The translations under genes were made by a program, and so were the position numbers. Positions 52,731-61,494 of a stretch of DNA of 64,000 nucleotides are shown here, piece after piece. The stretch lies in assembly GCF_017349355.1 (NCBI RefSeq), contig NZ_JAFMPM010000006.1:372001-436000 (forward strand), written 5' to 3'. The first letter of the stretch is position 1, and every line of letters starts with the position of its first letter. This stretch comes from Thiothrix fructosivorans (lineage in GTDB: Bacteria > Pseudomonadota > Gammaproteobacteria > Thiotrichales > Thiotrichaceae). The notes under the pieces were generated by a model, which ran no database searches, was not told where the DNA came from, and saw only the letters and a program-made list of their open reading frames with translations.

Positions 52731-53726
52731 ATGTCTTTGAAACAATACGGGGTGCTGGTAGGCAAAGCCACTGCCGGAAAACGTGAGGATGGTCAGGATA
52801 CCCCTCACTATCAGGTTCAAGTGCGCAGCGCAGGCGTGGACTACCGTCTGGCGGTCAACGTCAAATCCAAAGGCGACAAGCCGGAATTGCTCTACCTCAT
52901 CGCCGACCCTTTTGAACACCCGATCCTGAATCGGCTGGCGGGGCTGGCAGAGGGCTTCACTCTGATTCCCTCCCAAGCGGGCGGGGCAGCACTGGATTTT
53001 GTACGCGGCAACCTGTTCGACAAAGACGGGATGCGCACGCTGCCCCACAACCTGCCAGGCCCCAGCAATGACCTGAACGACCGGATCGAACATCTGGTGG
53101 CTCGTGCCATCAGTGAGCAGGATGCTCAGGTGTTTGCCTTTGGTGAACGCTGGGGGCCAGAACAGGATCTGAAGGACAAGATTTTCGGTTTTAAGCCCGG
53201 CAATGGCATCCATGACATCCACATGAACCAAGGCAACGATGCTGCTTACCGCAAGGATGATGGGGTATGGCAGGACGGCGGGTTGCTGTTCCACTTCCCT
53301 TCCACCCGGCAATGGGTTGGCGTCTTTCTCGCATTCCAATCACAGTCTTGGCATACAGATGACCAAACCGGTCATGCGCTTGAGGGGGATGAGGACAAAA
53401 CCACAGACAAGCAGGTGCGCATTGTGGCAGCGATGGTAAACCCCGCCGGGCCAGACCCAGAAGTGGAAACCGTGTTGCTGCTCAACCCATCACCGCAAGC
53501 CATTGACCTGAACGGCTGGCACATCGCCGACCAGCAAAAGCGCAAATGCCCATTGTCTGGCAGCTTGCCTGCCCACGGGACAGTCAGCGTGCAACTGGGG
53601 GCAGGGGTAAAACTGGGCAATTCTGGAGGGCTGATTACCCTGTTGGATATGAAGGGTCTCAAAGTGCATGGTGTCAGCTACACTAAAGTACAGGCACGGG
53701 AAGAGGATTGGCTGGTCGTGTTCTAA
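52731..53726 (+). CDS. DUF2278 (YukJ-like) protein with C-terminal lamin-tail-like domain
   Basis: With ATG 52731 (GAGG nine bases upstream) the product has 331 residues. Residues 1-220 match DUF2278: SLKQYGVLVGKATAGKRED, TPHYQVQV, YRLAVNVKS, LLYLIADPFEHPIL and GIHDIHMNQGN. Residues ~225-331 have a lamin-tail-like pattern (ETVLLLNPSPQAIDLNGWHIADQQ, KCPLSGSLPAHGTVSVQL). This domain pair is known in bacteria, with unknown function. It ends the accessory locus; a strong hairpin follows. Confidence 0.8.
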   Translation: MSLKQYGVLVGKATAGKREDGQDTPHYQVQVRSAGVDYRLAVNVKSKGDKPELLYLIADPFEHPILNRLAGLAEGFTLIPSQAGGAALDFVRGNLFDKDGMRTLPHNLPGPSNDLNDRIEHLVARAISEQDAQVFAFGERWGPEQDLKDKIFGFKPGNGIHDIHMNQGNDAAYRKDDGVWQDGGLLFHFPSTRQWVGVFLAFQSQSWHTDDQTGHALEGDEDKTTDKQVRIVAAMVNPAGPDPEVETVLLLNPSPQAIDLNGWHIADQQKRKCPLSGSLPAHGTVSVQLGAGVKLGNSGGLITLLDMKGLKVHGVSYTKVQAREEDWLVVF

Positions 53727-53755
53727 TGTAAGAACGGAGACACCCCCACGGCACA

Positions 53756-53780
53756 GTGAGCCGCTAGAATAGCGGCTCAC
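53756..53780. terminator. Bidirectional terminator between convergent genes
   Basis: GTGAGCCGCTA-GAA-TAGCGGCTCAC is a perfect 11-bp stem with a 3-base loop between the DUF2278 gene (+) and the YncE-like lipoprotein gene (-). It is strong enough to serve both. Confidence 0.75.
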
Positions 53781-53807
53781 GTTAGGTTCAGATGATAATC
53801 TGAATAC

Positions 53808-56090
53808 TTAAAACGCCATCACGTAACTTTTGCTACCTTGCTCCAGCACGCTGTAACGCTCCGTACCATCCGCATTAAAGAACACAAAGCTCGGTTTGAC
53901 CACCGTGCTGCTGCCATCAATGCTCAAGCCTTGCAACGATAAGCTGTTGTCGAGGTTCAGCAACGGCATGGTGTACGTCTTCAAGCGATAGCTTTCCGCC
54001 GCTTCAATCGCCACAAATTTTGCAGCTTTTTGCGAATGGTCGGCATGTAACAAATACGTGGCAGGTTTGTCATCATCATCCGCGACGGTGCGTTGGTAAC
54101 GCATATCCGCGTCTTTTTGCGCCGCTATTTGGAATAAGCTGCCGCCTGCGGTCAGCAAATACATGCCATCATCCGTACTCCACAGGTTGCTATTGGCTGC
54201 GCCAACATCGTATTGACCTTGATAGGGCGAATCATACAACCAGTTGGGTTGCGCGGCACTGGTGTCGTAGCGGTTTAAATCATTGCTCTCAAAACCGGTA
54301 TCCAGCGTGTAAACCGCTTTTAGGCTTGGTACGGCTTGCAGGTGTGCGCCCCCGAACAGGCGTTGTGTGCCGTTGTCTTCTTGCACTTTGCCACTGGCAA
54401 GATCAATCACGTACAAATAGCTCCACTGCATTCCCGCTGGTGGGGTGGCGTAGGCTTTGCCATTATTGCCCAACGCTACGTCATACACGTTGAAGCCAAG
54501 ATTGCCGTAAAAGTTGATGACTTCCCCCATTTCCACGTCGATATGGCTAATCGCGCCGTTGTGACCAACGACGGCAGTTTTGCCATCTGCACTGAGCGCG
54601 AGGCTGGTGGGAGGGAGTTTCAAGGCGATGGTTTGTTGCCTGCCGCTGGTGGGATTAATGAGGTTCAGCGTATTGCTGGGCTGGCTGCTAACGGTCAGCA
54701 GTTGGTCGGTCGCGTTGTTGTATGCCGCATCAATCACGTTGCCGCTTAAGGGGTTGGCGGTTGCCATGACGGTGATGTTTTTGCTGGCAACGTTGGTATT
54801 GCCTAACGCGTCGGTTACTTTCAGGCTGAAAGTATACGTGCCTTGGGTATCGGGCGTGAAGCTGGCAGTCGTGGTATTGGCGGCAACGAGTGCGGCAGTG
54901 CTGCCTTGCGGGGCGCTTTCCAACGTCCATTGATAGGCGAGGAAATCGCCGTCGGGGTCGGTGGTTTTGCTGCCATCCAGCGTGATAGTTGTACCCAGTG
55001 TGATGGCTTGTGGCAGGGTAGCGACCGCTGTGGGCGCGGTATTGGTGCTGACCGAAAAGTTTTTCAGTACGGATTCGTTACGCACCGACGGTGATTCGTA
55101 TACGCCGTCGCCATTGCTGTCCAGATTGACCTGTAACTTGCGCTGTGGTGGGGTGGAGGTGTCGTAACCTTGCGCAATCACTTGAACTTTGCTGTTGGCA
55201 GCACCCTGCAAGGCTAACTCGCCTTCGATGGGTACGCCATCCGCCGCAAACATAAAGGCTTTCACTGTGCTGGCGGTGACGCACCCTTGCACGCCTTCGC
55301 AGAATTTACCGTTAATGTCGGTGTAGCCGCTGCTTTCGACAACCATTTTCACGGTTTCGGCGAGTTGCTGTTTGCCCGTGCTGAGGTTGCGCTGGTATTG
55401 GTTGACCAGCAAGGTGCTTTGCCCAGTGGCGACGTTTAGGTCGGTGCGCAGTGTGCCTGTCGCGGTATAAGGCACATCGTCGACGCGAACACCTACGCCT
55501 TTCATGCTGAGGGTGTAAGATGTCGGCGTAGCATATGCGACGTTGACTGCATGAACAACCAGCAGGGCGCTGCCATTAGTGACGACGTTTTCGCTCTTGC
55601 ATTGGTTGTAAGTGACTTGCAGTGTGCCAGTAAAGGTAGCGTCGTCGACGTTTCCTGTGAGTGTTGCTGTACCGCCATTGGGGCAGGCCTCACTTTCGTT
55701 GACTGCACGCGCTTGATAGCGTTGCGCGGCAATGTGTTGCGCCGCCAGTGAGGACAGAATCCGTTGGGATTGCAACAGGTTGGCTTGTGCGGTGCTGGTT
55801 GCAGCGGATGTGCTGGCATCGGCAGGACGTTGCGGCGCGGTAATATTATCGTTGATATTTTCTGTGCCTAACACCAGATTGACGAATGCCATGCTGTTGG
55901 CGGTATTCAGCAATGCTAAGGAACGGCTGCCGGTATAGACGCTGTTAGCATCTGCCAGCGTGGTATCCATGCCACTGGTGGGTGGGGTGGTTGTGCCACC
56001 CGTGGTACTGCTAGAGGTGGTTGTACCCCCGCCGCACGCGGTTAAAAGTGTGCCTGCCACCAGTGCAGGCAGGATGTGTGTTGTTTTCAT
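53808..56090 (-). CDS. Large lipoprotein with PKD-like domain and YncE-like beta-propeller
   Basis: The 760-residue protein has a lipobox LLTACGGG (Cys about residue 19), a Ser/Thr/Gly/Pro-rich linker, an N-terminal region of ~280 residues with one Cys pair (SEACPNGG...QCKSEN), a PKD/cadherin-like domain (~375-455: TAVATLPQAITLGTTITLDGSK, GTYTFSLKVTDALGNTN), and a C-terminal propeller-like region (~460-760: PTSLALSADGKTAVVGHNG, NGKAYATPP, YLLTAGGSLFQIA). It ends YVMAF. The propeller is paralogous to the next upstream gene. It is likely on the cell surface. GGGG precedes ATG 56090. Confidence 0.75.
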   Translation of the reverse strand: MKTTHILPALVAGTLLTACGGGTTTSSSTTGGTTTPPTSGMDTTLADANSVYTGSRSLALLNTANSMAFVNLVLGTENINDNITAPQRPADASTSAATSTAQANLLQSQRILSSLAAQHIAAQRYQARAVNESEACPNGGTATLTGNVDDATFTGTLQVTYNQCKSENVVTNGSALLVVHAVNVAYATPTSYTLSMKGVGVRVDDVPYTATGTLRTDLNVATGQSTLLVNQYQRNLSTGKQQLAETVKMVVESSGYTDINGKFCEGVQGCVTASTVKAFMFAADGVPIEGELALQGAANSKVQVIAQGYDTSTPPQRKLQVNLDSNGDGVYESPSVRNESVLKNFSVSTNTAPTAVATLPQAITLGTTITLDGSKTTDPDGDFLAYQWTLESAPQGSTAALVAANTTTASFTPDTQGTYTFSLKVTDALGNTNVASKNITVMATANPLSGNVIDAAYNNATDQLLTVSSQPSNTLNLINPTSGRQQTIALKLPPTSLALSADGKTAVVGHNGAISHIDVEMGEVINFYGNLGFNVYDVALGNNGKAYATPPAGMQWSYLYVIDLASGKVQEDNGTQRLFGGAHLQAVPSLKAVYTLDTGFESNDLNRYDTSAAQPNWLYDSPYQGQYDVGAANSNLWSTDDGMYLLTAGGSLFQIAAQKDADMRYQRTVADDDDKPATYLLHADHSQKAAKFVAIEAAESYRLKTYTMPLLNLDNSLSLQGLSIDGSSTVVKPSFVFFNADGTERYSVLEQGSKSYVMAF

Positions 56091-56129
56091 GAATAGCCCC
56101 AATTATTAGTACATACGAGAAAGTAATGA

Positions 56130-57353
56130 CTAGAACGCCAGCAAATAAGTTCCCGTGCCTTGTTTCAACACCGCGTAGCGTTTCGTGCCATCGCTATTGA
56201 AGAATGCGAACTGTGGAATCACTGGATCGGCACTTTTATCCAGATCCATTTCGCTGAGTTTCTTCTCTTCGCTCAAGGCAAGTTGTGGCGCGGTATAGGT
56301 TTTCAGGCGGTAATCCGAATTCATGCCAGTAATGCCCTTATCCAGAATGACCACGAATTTGCCCGTTTCCTGCGAATGGTCGGCGTGCAGTAGCGTGGTG
56401 GTGGAGTCGTTATCATTGTCCGACAGGCTGCGCTGATAGAGCATGTCTTGGTCTTGCGTGGCAGCCGTGCGGAATAAGGTTTCGCCAGCAGTGAGGATGT
56501 AAGCGTCATCTTCCGTTACCCAAAAGCCCTTGGCATTTTTGCCACCAAGGTCGTAGTCACCATTAAACGGTGAGTCGTACAGTCCAGTGGGAGGGGTTGC
56601 CAGATTGGTCTTGAATAAATCGGTGAGGGTGCTCGGTAGACCCATATCGAGAACATACAGCGCATTCAAGCTAGGCACGATTTGCACGTAAGAGCCGCTT
56701 ATCTGTCTTACATTGATGCTGCCTTGTGCTTGTCCTGTTCCCAGATTGATGGATTGCAATACTCCCCACAAATTATTAGCAGGTGTGGCATAAGCGATAC
56801 CATTAGATCCCAAGGCAATATCAAATACATCAAAGCCGATATTGTCGTAGAAATCCAGCACGCTGGCGGTTTGCAAGTTGATGTGGGTAACACCGTGCTT
56901 ATGCCCGACTACCGCCGTTTTACCGTCTGGACTCAGCGCAAGGCTAGTCGGTGCAAGGCTCAACGGCACGGCTTGCTGTTCGCCTGTCGTTGGGTTGATG
57001 ATGGTGAGGGCATTATCGGGCGAGGTGCTGACGGTAATTAAACGTTCCAATGCATCGCTATAGTCCGCATCCAAGACGCTACGGGTTAAGGTGCGGGGAT
57101 TAGGGGTGGTCGTTGTCCCCGTGCCCGTAGATGTACCTGTTCCGGTTGAAGTCCCCGTGTCTGTACCCGTAGACGTACCTGTTCCAGTCGAAGTGCCTGT
57201 ACCGCTTGTACCTGTTCCGGTCGAAGTCCCCGTGCCTGTACCCGGCGTGGTAGTCGTTGTGCTAGGCAAGGTAAGGGTCGCACCCGTACCACCGCCACAC
57301 GCCACCAATACACTGGACATTACTATAGATGAAAAAAGAGTGCGCACGCGCAT
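56130..57353 (-). CDS. Lipoprotein with Thr/Gly repeat linker and YncE-like beta-propeller
   Basis: The 407-residue protein has a lipobox LVACGGG (Cys about residue 19), then a ~65-residue linker of GTGTSTGT repeats (DNA 57110-57240), and a propeller domain (ITVSTSPDNALTIINPTTGEQQ, PTSLALSPDGKTAVVGHKHG, YILTAGETLFRTA, YAVLKQGTGTYLLAF). The propeller aligns with the C-terminus of the downstream gene across its whole length, so the two arose by duplication. They are 39 bases apart on the same strand. Surface display with a flexible stalk is inferred. Confidence 0.75.
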   Translation of the reverse strand: MRVRTLFSSIVMSSVLVACGGGTGATLTLPSTTTTTPGTGTGTSTGTGTSGTGTSTGTGTSTGTDTGTSTGTGTSTGTGTTTTPNPRTLTRSVLDADYSDALERLITVSTSPDNALTIINPTTGEQQAVPLSLAPTSLALSPDGKTAVVGHKHGVTHINLQTASVLDFYDNIGFDVFDIALGSNGIAYATPANNLWGVLQSINLGTGQAQGSINVRQISGSYVQIVPSLNALYVLDMGLPSTLTDLFKTNLATPPTGLYDSPFNGDYDLGGKNAKGFWVTEDDAYILTAGETLFRTAATQDQDMLYQRSLSDNDNDSTTTLLHADHSQETGKFVVILDKGITGMNSDYRLKTYTAPQLALSEEKKLSEMDLDKSADPVIPQFAFFNSDGTKRYAVLKQGTGTYLLAF

Positions 57354-57525
57354 GAAAACCCCCATTGTTATTAATCATTGTCGTCGGGAAAACTATACCG
57401 TCTAAGTATAAACCCATTATCTCTATAAATTAAAATCATAAATTAAACTTGTGCTTTGGGTATGCCCCACAAGCTGCATACACACTGCTATAATCCGCAC
57501 ACCACTAAAACGAGGAGAACTCCCT

Positions 57526-58224
57526 ATGGCAATCATTCTGATCACCGGCGCTAACCGAGGCATTGGGCTAGAACTTACCCGCCAGTACGCGGCGGATGGC
57601 TGGAACGTCCTAGCTTGCTGCCGTTCCCCGGAAAATGCGCACGACTTGAATAAGTTGGCAGCCGCATCCGCTGGCAACATCGCGGTGTATTTGTTGGATG
57701 TCACCAACGCCGCGCACCGCACGTCATTAGCGGCACAACTTAAAGGCCAGCCCATCGACATTCTGTTCAACAGTGCGGGCGTATCGGGCAGTTGGAGTAC
57801 CCAAGGTTTCGGGCAATGCCAAGCCGATGAATGGCTGGATGTGCTGCACATCAACGTCATCACCCCGATGCTGATGATGCAAGATTTTGCCGCTAACGTT
57901 GCCTTAAGCGAGCGCAAAATCATTGCCAATATGAGCAGCAAAATGGGCAGCGTGACCGACAACACCTCTGGCGGTAGTTACATTTACCGCTCCAGCAAAG
58001 CCGCGTTGAATATGGTCAACAAAAGTGCAGCGCACGATTTAGCACGCAAGGGCATTAGTGTCGTGGCACTGCACCCCGGTTGGGTACGCACCGATATGGG
58101 CGGGGCTAACGGCGAGCTTTCCGTGGAAGAGTCCGTGACCGCGTTGAAACGCAATTTGGCAAACGTGACCTTGGCGGATTCTGGGCGTTTGATTGACATT
58201 GATGGCAGTACGATCCCGTGGTAG
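57526..58224 (+). CDS. Short-chain dehydrogenase/reductase
   Basis: The 232-residue protein has the classical SDR motifs TGANRGIGLEL (NAD(P) binding), FNSAGVSG (NNAG-like), the catalytic YRSSK and a LHPGWVRTDMGG segment typical of C-factor/sniffer-type SDRs. The substrate is unknown. GAGGAG precedes ATG 57526; the open frame starts earlier at 57451. The gene end overlaps the next gene by 7 bases. Confidence 0.88.
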   Translation: MAIILITGANRGIGLELTRQYAADGWNVLACCRSPENAHDLNKLAAASAGNIAVYLLDVTNAAHRTSLAAQLKGQPIDILFNSAGVSGSWSTQGFGQCQADEWLDVLHINVITPMLMMQDFAANVALSERKIIANMSSKMGSVTDNTSGGSYIYRSSKAALNMVNKSAAHDLARKGISVVALHPGWVRTDMGGANGELSVEESVTALKRNLANVTLADSGRLIDIDGSTIPW

Positions 58225-58757
58225 ACACCTCCGACAAGCAGCAACGCCTGCTAACCATTTTTGAACGCCTGTTACCGTTGGTGGATAGCGTGTCTGACAA
58301 GGTGCGCTTTGCCGCCTTGTTGGGCGTGGGGCTGGATGTGTGGATTTTCATCTGGCTGTTTTTCCTCAAAAGCTGGTCGCTAACCAGTGCGCTCATTGTG
58401 GCGGGCGTGGTCTTGCTGCCGCTGCTGATCTTGCTGCGTTTCTGGTGGGCGTTGGAAGAATTAAAGGATTTGCCCAATATCGCGGGGCGCATGATGACGG
58501 ATGCCAAAGGCGAGATTCAGGAAACGGTGCAAGGTATCCGTGCTGGGCAGGTCAAAAAGCTGGGTTTCTTAAGTTCGGCGAAAAGTTTGTGGAGCATTGG
58601 CTCGATGGCAACAGAAGCGCGGGAGCTGCTGGGGTCGTATATCAGCATCGGTACGCTGGTGAACCCGCTATCACTTATTCTTGGCTTTTTATCGTTGTTA
58701 TTTGTTTTATTGTTGATGGTGATCGGTTTAGTGCTGCTAATTCTGGCATTTTTCTGA
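58218..58757 (+). CDS. Membrane protein of unknown function
   Basis: A GTG start at 58218, inside the SDR stop region, gives 179 residues with two hydrophobic segments near 30-75, an amphipathic middle (DLPNIAGRMMTDAKGEIQETVQGI) and a very hydrophobic C-terminus (~148-178). It is likely an inner-membrane protein translated by coupling to the SDR gene. No family recognised. Confidence 0.65.
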   Translation: MVDTSDKQQRLLTIFERLLPLVDSVSDKVRFAALLGVGLDVWIFIWLFFLKSWSLTSALIVAGVVLLPLLILLRFWWALEELKDLPNIAGRMMTDAKGEIQETVQGIRAGQVKKLGFLSSAKSLWSIGSMATEARELLGSYISIGTLVNPLSLILGFLSLLFVLLLMVIGLVLLILAFF

Positions 58758-58864
58758 TGTGCGGTGGTTTTTACCCGACTGCTGGGTATTGACCAAAAAA
58801 AACTAATTACAAAATTTTTTTTATATATTTTTACAAATAAAAACAAGCTGCTAACATCATTAGC

Positions 58865-59791
58865 ATGAAAGATCACGACTACCTCGCCTTAGATGGCTAT
58901 TCGATGCACGTCTTCCTGACCGTACTGGAACAGGGGTCGCTTGCCAGCGCCGCTGATAAGTTGGGGATTACCAAAACCGTTATTGGTAATTGCCTCACCA
59001 AACTGCGTTCGGTATTTCACGACCCGTTATTTGTACGTACCGGCGGGCAAGAGATTGTCGCCACGGCACGAGCGGAAAGCCTCGGCGAGCAAATGCGCGT
59101 GGTATTGGCAGGAATGCAGCAGTTAACGGCTGAACAGGTGTTCAAACCTAAACAGACCGCGATGCACTTCACGGTGGGTACAAACGATTTCTTGCGTGAC
59201 CTGATTTTGCCAGAGCTGTATCGGCAAGTCGCCAGTGCAACCAAAGAGTTTTCGCTGCGCACCATTATCTCGGAATACCCTTCATTGGATTTGTTACGTA
59301 CCGGCAAGGCGGATTTGCTGCTGTCGTCGGCTGCACCGGAAGGCGTGGATATTCTGTACAAGCGCTTGTTCATTGATCAGCCACGTTGTTTCTATGACAG
59401 CACTGCCCGCGAAGCACCGCGTACCTTGGCGGATTTCCGCAATGCGCGTTATATCGGCTTGAATTTGGTGGATGGGCAGCGCGTTGTGCCATTGGCTGCA
59501 CCGATTTCACGCGAATTGGAGCAGCAAGTCGCGATTCGCGTCCCCAATTTTTCCGATATGGCGAGTTTTATGCGTGGCAGTGATTTGCTGGCGCTTGCGC
59601 CGGGAATGCTGCGCATGGGGGCGTTGGCGGGGTTTGCATCGAGTGCGCCGCCGTTCAATATGCCGTCCATTTTCATGTTTATGCTGTGGCACAAACGCCA
59701 TCAGGGCGACGCGGCTCATCAGTGGATGCGTGTGCAATTAGAATCCGCCGTCAGTGGCGTGATGGAGCGGGTGAAGTTGGTAAAAGCCTGA
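58865..59791 (+). CDS. LysR-family transcriptional regulator
   Basis: The 308-residue protein has an N-terminal LysR helix-turn-helix (MHVFLTVLEQGSLASAADKLGITKTVIGNCLTKLRSVFHDPLFVRTG) and a type-2 periplasmic-binding-like effector domain (~95-300) with a FSLRTIISEYPSLDLLRTGKADLLL core. It lies downstream of an AT-rich gap (58758-58864) that probably holds its promoter. The regulated genes are not apparent: the SDR lies upstream on the same strand and an IS remnant follows. Confidence 0.9.
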   Translation: MKDHDYLALDGYSMHVFLTVLEQGSLASAADKLGITKTVIGNCLTKLRSVFHDPLFVRTGGQEIVATARAESLGEQMRVVLAGMQQLTAEQVFKPKQTAMHFTVGTNDFLRDLILPELYRQVASATKEFSLRTIISEYPSLDLLRTGKADLLLSSAAPEGVDILYKRLFIDQPRCFYDSTAREAPRTLADFRNARYIGLNLVDGQRVVPLAAPISRELEQQVAIRVPNFSDMASFMRGSDLLALAPGMLRMGALAGFASSAPPFNMPSIFMFMLWHKRHQGDAAHQWMRVQLESAVSGVMERVKLVKA

Positions 59792-59858
59792 GTATTTTTT
59801 ACAAGGGTTTGAAACAGTAAACTAGAAACTTCCACAAAATTGTACTAAACTATCCAAA

Positions 59859-60479
59859 ATGGATAAGTTAATCACGATCAGCGAAGCAGCAAAACGGTTA
59901 GGTATCAGCCCGACGACCTTACGGCGTTGGGAGGAGTCCGGCAAACTGATACCGGAACGGACACAAGGCAACCAACGCCGCTACCGCCTTTCACAAATTG
60001 AACCCGCCACGCACCTGCGCCAACAGGACAGAAAAACGCTCGCCTACGCCCGTGTTTCTAGCCACGACCAAAAAGACGATTTGGAACGCCAAAAGCAAGT
60101 GCTGGAACTCTATTGCGCCCAACAGGGTTGGACATTCGAGCTAATATCCGACATTGGTTCAGGTATGAACTACTACAAAAAAGGGCTGAAACGCTTGCTG
60201 AATGAGATACTTATCGGCAACGTCGGGCGGCTAGTCATCACCCACAAAGACCGCCTGCTGCGGTTTGGGGCGGAACTGGTGTTTTCCATCTGTGAAGCCA
60301 AACAGGTGGAAGTGGTCATGGTGAATAAAGGTGAAGACACCACCTTTGAAGACGACTTGGCAACCGATGTGCTGGAAATCATCACGGTATTTTCCGCCCG
60401 TTTGTACGGCTCACGCTCCCGCAAAAACAAAAAGCTGCTGGACGGCGTTAAGCAAGCCGTGGAAGATTCCCGCACATGA
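59859..60479 (+). CDS. tnpA: IS607-family serine recombinase (TnpA)
   Basis: The 206-residue protein combines a MerR-like helix-turn-helix (ISEAAKRLGISPTTLRRWEESGKL) with a serine-resolvase catalytic domain (YARVSSHDQKDDLERQ, with the catalytic Ser in RVSS; GSGMNYYKKGLKRLL; ITHKDRLLRFG). This is typical of IS607 TnpA. The gene seems intact, but the partner tnpB is missing apart from its first codons, which are fused to a different gene. The element is therefore a remnant. Confidence 0.9.
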   Translation: MDKLITISEAAKRLGISPTTLRRWEESGKLIPERTQGNQRRYRLSQIEPATHLRQQDRKTLAYARVSSHDQKDDLERQKQVLELYCAQQGWTFELISDIGSGMNYYKKGLKRLLNEILIGNVGRLVITHKDRLLRFGAELVFSICEAKQVEVVMVNKGEDTTFEDDLATDVLEIITVFSARLYGSRSRKNKKLLDGVKQAVEDSRT

Positions 60480-60802
60480 TCATCAGCCACAAAATCCGCC
60501 TTAAGGGTAACGGCGATGTTAACGGTTTCGGTCGTGGTAAAGGCGATGCCGATGGCGAAGTGGATTTCAGTCTGACCTTCAAAGGCAAAGGCAAAACCAA
60601 TATGGATACCGACATGGCTGCTAACGGTAAAGGCAACGGTGACTGGTATGGCGCAGGCAACGGTTATGGCTACACCGAACAAAGCCGTAACTTCACTGGC
60701 AATGCTGCTACTAGCAAAGCGGGCAGCACGCCAATGGCAGCACCCGCAATGCCAACGATGCCACAAGCGGCTGCACCTGTTGCACCGACTGTTGCAAAGT
60801 AA
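60476..60802 (+). CDS. Gly/Asn-rich globule-like protein whose 5' end is replaced by the start of IS607 tnpB
   Basis: The frame starts ATGATC at 60476, overlapping tnpA by 4 bases. Its first ~10 residues (MIISHKIRLK) match the usual N-terminus of IS607 TnpB. It then switches to GNGDVNGFGRGKGDADGEVDF and TNMDTDMAANGKGNGDWYGA, nearly identical to the secreted protein at 1764-2216, followed by an Ala/Pro/Met-rich tail. The signal peptide and first ~50 residues of the globule-like protein are gone. The 108-residue product could be made from the tnpB start but would stay in the cytoplasm, so the gene is probably nonfunctional. Its own terminator remains. Confidence 0.75.
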   Translation: MIISHKIRLKGNGDVNGFGRGKGDADGEVDFSLTFKGKGKTNMDTDMAANGKGNGDWYGAGNGYGYTEQSRNFTGNAATSKAGSTPMAAPAMPTMPQAAAPVAPTVAK

Positions 60803-60824
60803 TTCTCAGCTTTCACGCTGAATG

Positions 60825-60851
60825 AAAAGGCATCCCTTGGGGTGCCTTTTT
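60825..60851 (+). terminator. Intrinsic terminator after the truncated globule-like gene
   Basis: AAAAGGCATCCC pairs with GGGGTGCCTTTT with a short TT loop and ends in a T-run. A smaller TCAGC/GCTGA hairpin precedes it. The arrangement fits the 3' end of a formerly highly expressed gene. Confidence 0.75.
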
Positions 60852-60880
60852 GCGTTTTACCCAACATAGGAATGGATACG

Positions 60881-61432
60881 ATGACTCAACCCATTGCCCG
60901 CATTGGCATTTTGACGATTTCCGATCGCGCCAGCCGGGGCGAATACGAAGACAAAGGTGGCCCCGCCATCCACGCATGGTTCAGTCGCGTATTGACCAAC
61001 CCGTGGGAAGCGGTGGCGCGAGTGATTCCCGATGAACAGGCAGATATTGAGGCGGCGTTGTGCGAATTGAGCGATGTCGCAGGGTGCAGTTTGATTGTGA
61101 CCACGGGCGGTACGGGGCCTGCGTTGCGCGATGTCACCCCAGAAGCGACCGAGGCGGTGTGTAGCAAAATGATGCCCGGTTTCGGCGAGTTAATGCGCAC
61201 GGCTTCGTTAAAGTTTGTGCCGACCGCGATTCTGTCACGGCAAACGGCGGGGATACGCGGACGCAGTTTGATCGTGAATTTGCCGGGTAAACCCTCAGCG
61301 ATTGATGATTGCTTGCAAGCGGTGTTCCCCGCGATTCCGTATTGCTTGGACTTGATTGAAGCGGCGTATTTGGAAGCGGATGCGGCGCAATGCAAGGCGT
61401 TTCGCCCCGCTCATGCGAAACCGCGTGTCTAA
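60881..61432 (+). CDS. mogA: Molybdopterin adenylyltransferase
   Basis: The 183-residue protein has the MoaB/MogA fold signatures: IGILTISDRASRGEYEDKGGP, TTGGTGPALRDVTPEAT and RGRSLIVNLPGKPSAI. It adenylates molybdopterin before molybdate insertion in cofactor synthesis. The DVTPEAT motif and length fit MogA better than MoaB. ATG 60881 has AGGA at 9 bases; an upstream in-frame ATG 60872 is too close to it. No other moa genes are in the window. Confidence 0.92.
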   Translation: MTQPIARIGILTISDRASRGEYEDKGGPAIHAWFSRVLTNPWEAVARVIPDEQADIEAALCELSDVAGCSLIVTTGGTGPALRDVTPEATEAVCSKMMPGFGELMRTASLKFVPTAILSRQTAGIRGRSLIVNLPGKPSAIDDCLQAVFPAIPYCLDLIEAAYLEADAAQCKAFRPAHAKPRV

Positions 61433-61494
61433 GGAATGGGCTTTTTGGTGTACCATGCACGTCCACTATCCCTTTAGCCAACAGAGCCATTGTT

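Noticed and set aside
57091-57405. + strand frame rich in PVPVDVPVPVE repeats
   Set aside because: Antisense of the GTGTSTGT linker of the lipoprotein gene; no binding site.
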